This document shows positions 62,171 to 64,000 of a DNA stretch of 64,000 nt, one piece after another (positions within the stretch are counted from its first letter, which is position 1; every line of letters starts with the position of its first letter). Both the position numbers and the translations under genes were made by a program. The stretch comes from Emergencia sp. 1XD21-10. GTDB taxonomy: Bacteria; Bacillota; Clostridia; Peptostreptococcales; Anaerovoracaceae. The stretch covers positions 1 to 64,000 of the forward strand of contig NZ_QWEQ01000003.1 of the NCBI RefSeq assembly GCF_009936045.1, in the 5' to 3' direction. A model generated the notes under the pieces. That model did not search any database and had not been told where the DNA came from. It worked only from the letters and a program-made list of their open reading frames with translations.

Positions 62171-62971
62171 TTACTCAAACACTTTAATAATCCTTCTCGG
62201 GCACTTCTCCGCACATGCACCACAATGCGTACATTTGCTGTAATCGATTCTTGCAATGTTATTTTCCATTACAATTGCATCTGACGGGCAGTTCTTTGCG
62301 CAAAGCCCGCAGCCGATACATCCTGCTTTGCAAGCGTTCATTACCTCTTTACCCTTGGCAAGAGATACACACTGCACCCTGTGAGTTGAAGCAGCCGGTA
62401 CCAATTCAATTAAGTCGTGCGGACAAACTTTGATACACTTTCCGCAGGCAATACAAAGCGCTTCGTCTACAACGGCTTTCTTATCGATAATACGGATTGC
62501 TCTCTCCGGACAAACCTTTGCGCAGGAACCATAGCCCAAACAGCCATATTTGCAGGCATACGGGCTGGAACCCGGCATTTTAGCCGCATAAGCACAGCTT
62601 TCGATACCGATGTACTGATAATCCACCTGTTTCATGTCGCTGGTTCCGTTACATCTGACATAAGCAACCATTTTCTCCATGTCGCCTACTTCCTGCCCCA
62701 TAATCCTTGCGATTTCCTCTGCAACGGACTTACCACCTACAGGGCATGCTGTCACTGGAGCGCTGCCCTCTGCAATGGCTTTTGCAAGAGCGTCACAGCC
62801 CGCGTAACCACAGCCACCACAGTTACTGCCAGGCAGCACTTCACGAACTGCCACCTCAAGTTCATTGACTTCTACGTGGAACACTTTTTCAGCAATACTG
62901 AGCGCAATACCGATGATTGCACTAATCACACACAGAGAAACGACTGCGATTACAATTTCACTCATATTCAT
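62171..62971 (-). CDS. rnfB: Rnf electron transport complex subunit RnfB
   Basis: About 266 residues. N-terminal membrane helix, a Cys cluster of the NCGGCGYAGCDALA type, then four ferredoxin-like motifs (CLGYGSCAKVCPE; CIACGKCIKVCPHD; CIGCGLCAKNCPSD; CTHCGACAEKCPRR). RnfB accepts electrons from reduced ferredoxin. The ATG at 62971 follows GAGGAGGAACCAGAT; the frame upstream overlaps rnfA. Last gene of the rnf operon in the window. Confidence 0.95.
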   Translation of the reverse strand: MNMSEIVIAVVSLCVISAIIGIALSIAEKVFHVEVNELEVAVREVLPGSNCGGCGYAGCDALAKAIAEGSAPVTACPVGGKSVAEEIARIMGQEVGDMEKMVAYVRCNGTSDMKQVDYQYIGIESCAYAAKMPGSSPYACKYGCLGYGSCAKVCPERAIRIIDKKAVVDEALCIACGKCIKVCPHDLIELVPAASTHRVQCVSLAKGKEVMNACKAGCIGCGLCAKNCPSDAIVMENNIARIDYSKCTHCGACAEKCPRRIIKVFE

Positions 62972-62985
62972 ATCTGGTTCCTCCT

Positions 62986-63564
62986 CTATGCTAACATACC
63001 GAATCCGTAAAATGCGATAGACATCAGGCAAGCTGTCATTAATACAGCTGGTGTTCCCCTGAAGGAATCAGGGAAATCATTAGTCTCGCTCTTTTCTCTC
63101 ACACCCGCCATGATAATGATAGCAATACCAAAGCCGACAGCAGTTCCAATTCCGGATACAACACTTGTGATGAAGTCATTTCCTGCCTGCACGTTGGTCA
63201 GCGCTGTACCAAGTACCGCACAGTTGGTCGTAATCAGAGGCAGGAATACACCTAAGCTCTGATAAAGTGGTGGAATCGCTTTCTTCAGGAATAGCTCTAC
63301 AAGCTGCACCAGAAAAGCGATTACCATAATGAACACGATAGTTCTCAGGTAAGTCAAATCAAACCTTACCAGCAAGTAATCGTAGAGCAGGCTGGACACT
63401 GCGGAAGCAATAGTGATAACAAAGATTACTGCACCGCTCATACCAGCTGCTGTTTTTACATTCTTAGATACGCCCAGAAATGGACAGATTCCTAAAAACT
63501 GACTCAATACAACATTGTTAATCAGCGCTGTTGTAAGAAGTACTAAAAATAAGCTGTTACTCAT
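62986..63564 (-). CDS. rnfA: Rnf electron transport complex subunit RnfA
   Basis: A 192-residue membrane protein with six helices (NNVVLSQFLGICPFLGVSKN; VFLPLITTNCAVLGTALTNV). RnfA and RnfE form the membrane core with a [2Fe-2S] cluster between them. It overlaps rnfE by 8 bp. Confidence 0.95.
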   Translation of the reverse strand: MSNSLFLVLLTTALINNVVLSQFLGICPFLGVSKNVKTAAGMSGAVIFVITIASAVSSLLYDYLLVRFDLTYLRTIVFIMVIAFLVQLVELFLKKAIPPLYQSLGVFLPLITTNCAVLGTALTNVQAGNDFITSVVSGIGTAVGFGIAIIIMAGVREKSETNDFPDSFRGTPAVLMTACLMSIAFYGFGMLA

Positions 63565-64000
63565 TTGCTTCTACCTCCTTACATACAGCCGGGCACTGCT
63601 TGCAGTTGCCGCTGCAGCCACCTTCATCCTTGACATGACGGTTAGCCCCTTTCAATTTTAGCTTGTTCTGAATCATACAGAGTATGGACAGTACGAAGAA
63701 CGCACCTGGCGCCATGACGAAAATAGAAATCGGTTCATAGCTTTCTGGCATAATCTGTATGTTGAAAATAGTTCCATTGCCAATCAGTTCTCTCACCATG
63801 CCGATAACGGTAAGACCCAGGGTAAATCCAAGACCTATGCCTACACCATCAAAGATAGAAAGGAATGGACCATATTTGGACGCATAAGTCTCTGCTCTCC
63901 CTAAAATGATACAGTTTACTACAATCAGAGGAATAAAGATTCCGAGACTTTCATAAAGGAATGTCATATATGCATGCATCAAAAGTTCCACAATCGTTAC
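63557..64000 (-). CDS. rnfE: Rnf electron transport complex subunit RnfE, N-terminus beyond the window
   Basis: The frame is open to the window end, giving the last 147 codons of RnfE (FIPLIVVNCIILGRAETYASK; GFTLGLTVIGMVRELIGNGT). The C-terminus has an added Cys-rich tail (GGCSGNCKQCPAVC) not usual in RnfE. rnfC, rnfD and rnfG are expected further upstream, beyond the window. Confidence 0.93.
   Translation of the reverse strand, partial: VTIVELLMHAYMTFLYESLGIFIPLIVVNCIILGRAETYASKYGPFLSIFDGVGIGLGFTLGLTVIGMVRELIGNGTIFNIQIMPESYEPISIFVMAPGAFFVLSILCMIQNKLKLKGANRHVKDEGGCSGNCKQCPAVCKEVEANE

Overview
The window reads as part of the chromosome of an anaerobic, amino-acid and peptide fermenting member of the Clostridia. 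The signs are an Rnf ion-pumping complex, a glycyl-radical hydroxyproline dehydratase (HypD/HypE) with ProC, six or more peptidases (M18, M24, M29, M32, M42), an oligopeptide ABC importer, polyamine uptake, strong AGGAGG ribosome sites and TTGACA/TATAAT promoters. A Family XIII / Anaerovoracaceae-like organism would fit, but this is inference; no rRNA or marker gene fixes the taxon.

Layout. 1-1.8 kb: remnants of two insertion sequences (a frameshifted IS481-type transposase and an ISL3-type transposase). 1.8-6.2 kb: a polyamine operon led by an XRE-cupin regulator, with potA, potB and a potC-potD fusion. 6.3-10.5 kb: CarD-type regulator, two CobW/G3E GTPases (one with a DUF1980-like tail, one with a His-rich loop) and lrgAB. 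10.8-16.2 kb: a Rieske flavoprotein and a small type IV pilus locus with pilC, four pilin-like proteins and pilT. 16.3-18.2 kb: a transglutaminase lipoprotein and an orphan citX. 18.4-25.2 kb: a TRAP transporter operon with two SGNH-type proteins (one apparently catalytically dead) and an M29-like protein, divergent from its likely GntR regulator. 25.4-26.8 kb: a truncated DUF3990/XRE module beside tRNA-Ser. 27-33 kb: lipid kinase, M29 aminopeptidase, PadR with a DUF2812 membrane protein, M32 carboxypeptidase. 33.4-45.1 kb: oppBCDF divergent from a flavoprotein-ferredoxin-M42-oppA-M29-M24 operon. 45-50 kb: MATE pump with a BmrR-like regulator, a nonsense-interrupted AraC gene and a TipA-like MerR gene. 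50-57.6 kb: the hydroxyproline operon hypE-hypD-M18-proC-tetR-ppi with a divergent GntR gene. 57.6-64 kb: a frameshifted PhzF gene, a second GntR paralogue, a flavin module (FMN-binding protein, ApbE, repeat lipoprotein) and rnfB-rnfA-rnfE running off the window.

The most unusual content is noncoding. Five intergenic gaps (10588-10833, 26903-27114, 31176-31422, 33059-33359, 48959-49262) carry arrays built from the same architectural unit, two inverted half-sites whose outer ends lie 37-41 bp apart. The gaps use three different half-site sequences: GTTGTGCAAAA, CTTAACC/CTTATAC and ATTGACAAA. Two five-unit arrays have nearly the same spacing (53-73-83-53 bp) in opposite orientation, close to whole helical turns. 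All lie just 3' of a minus-strand gene, four of them within 25 bp of its stop codon. I know of no described element with this form.
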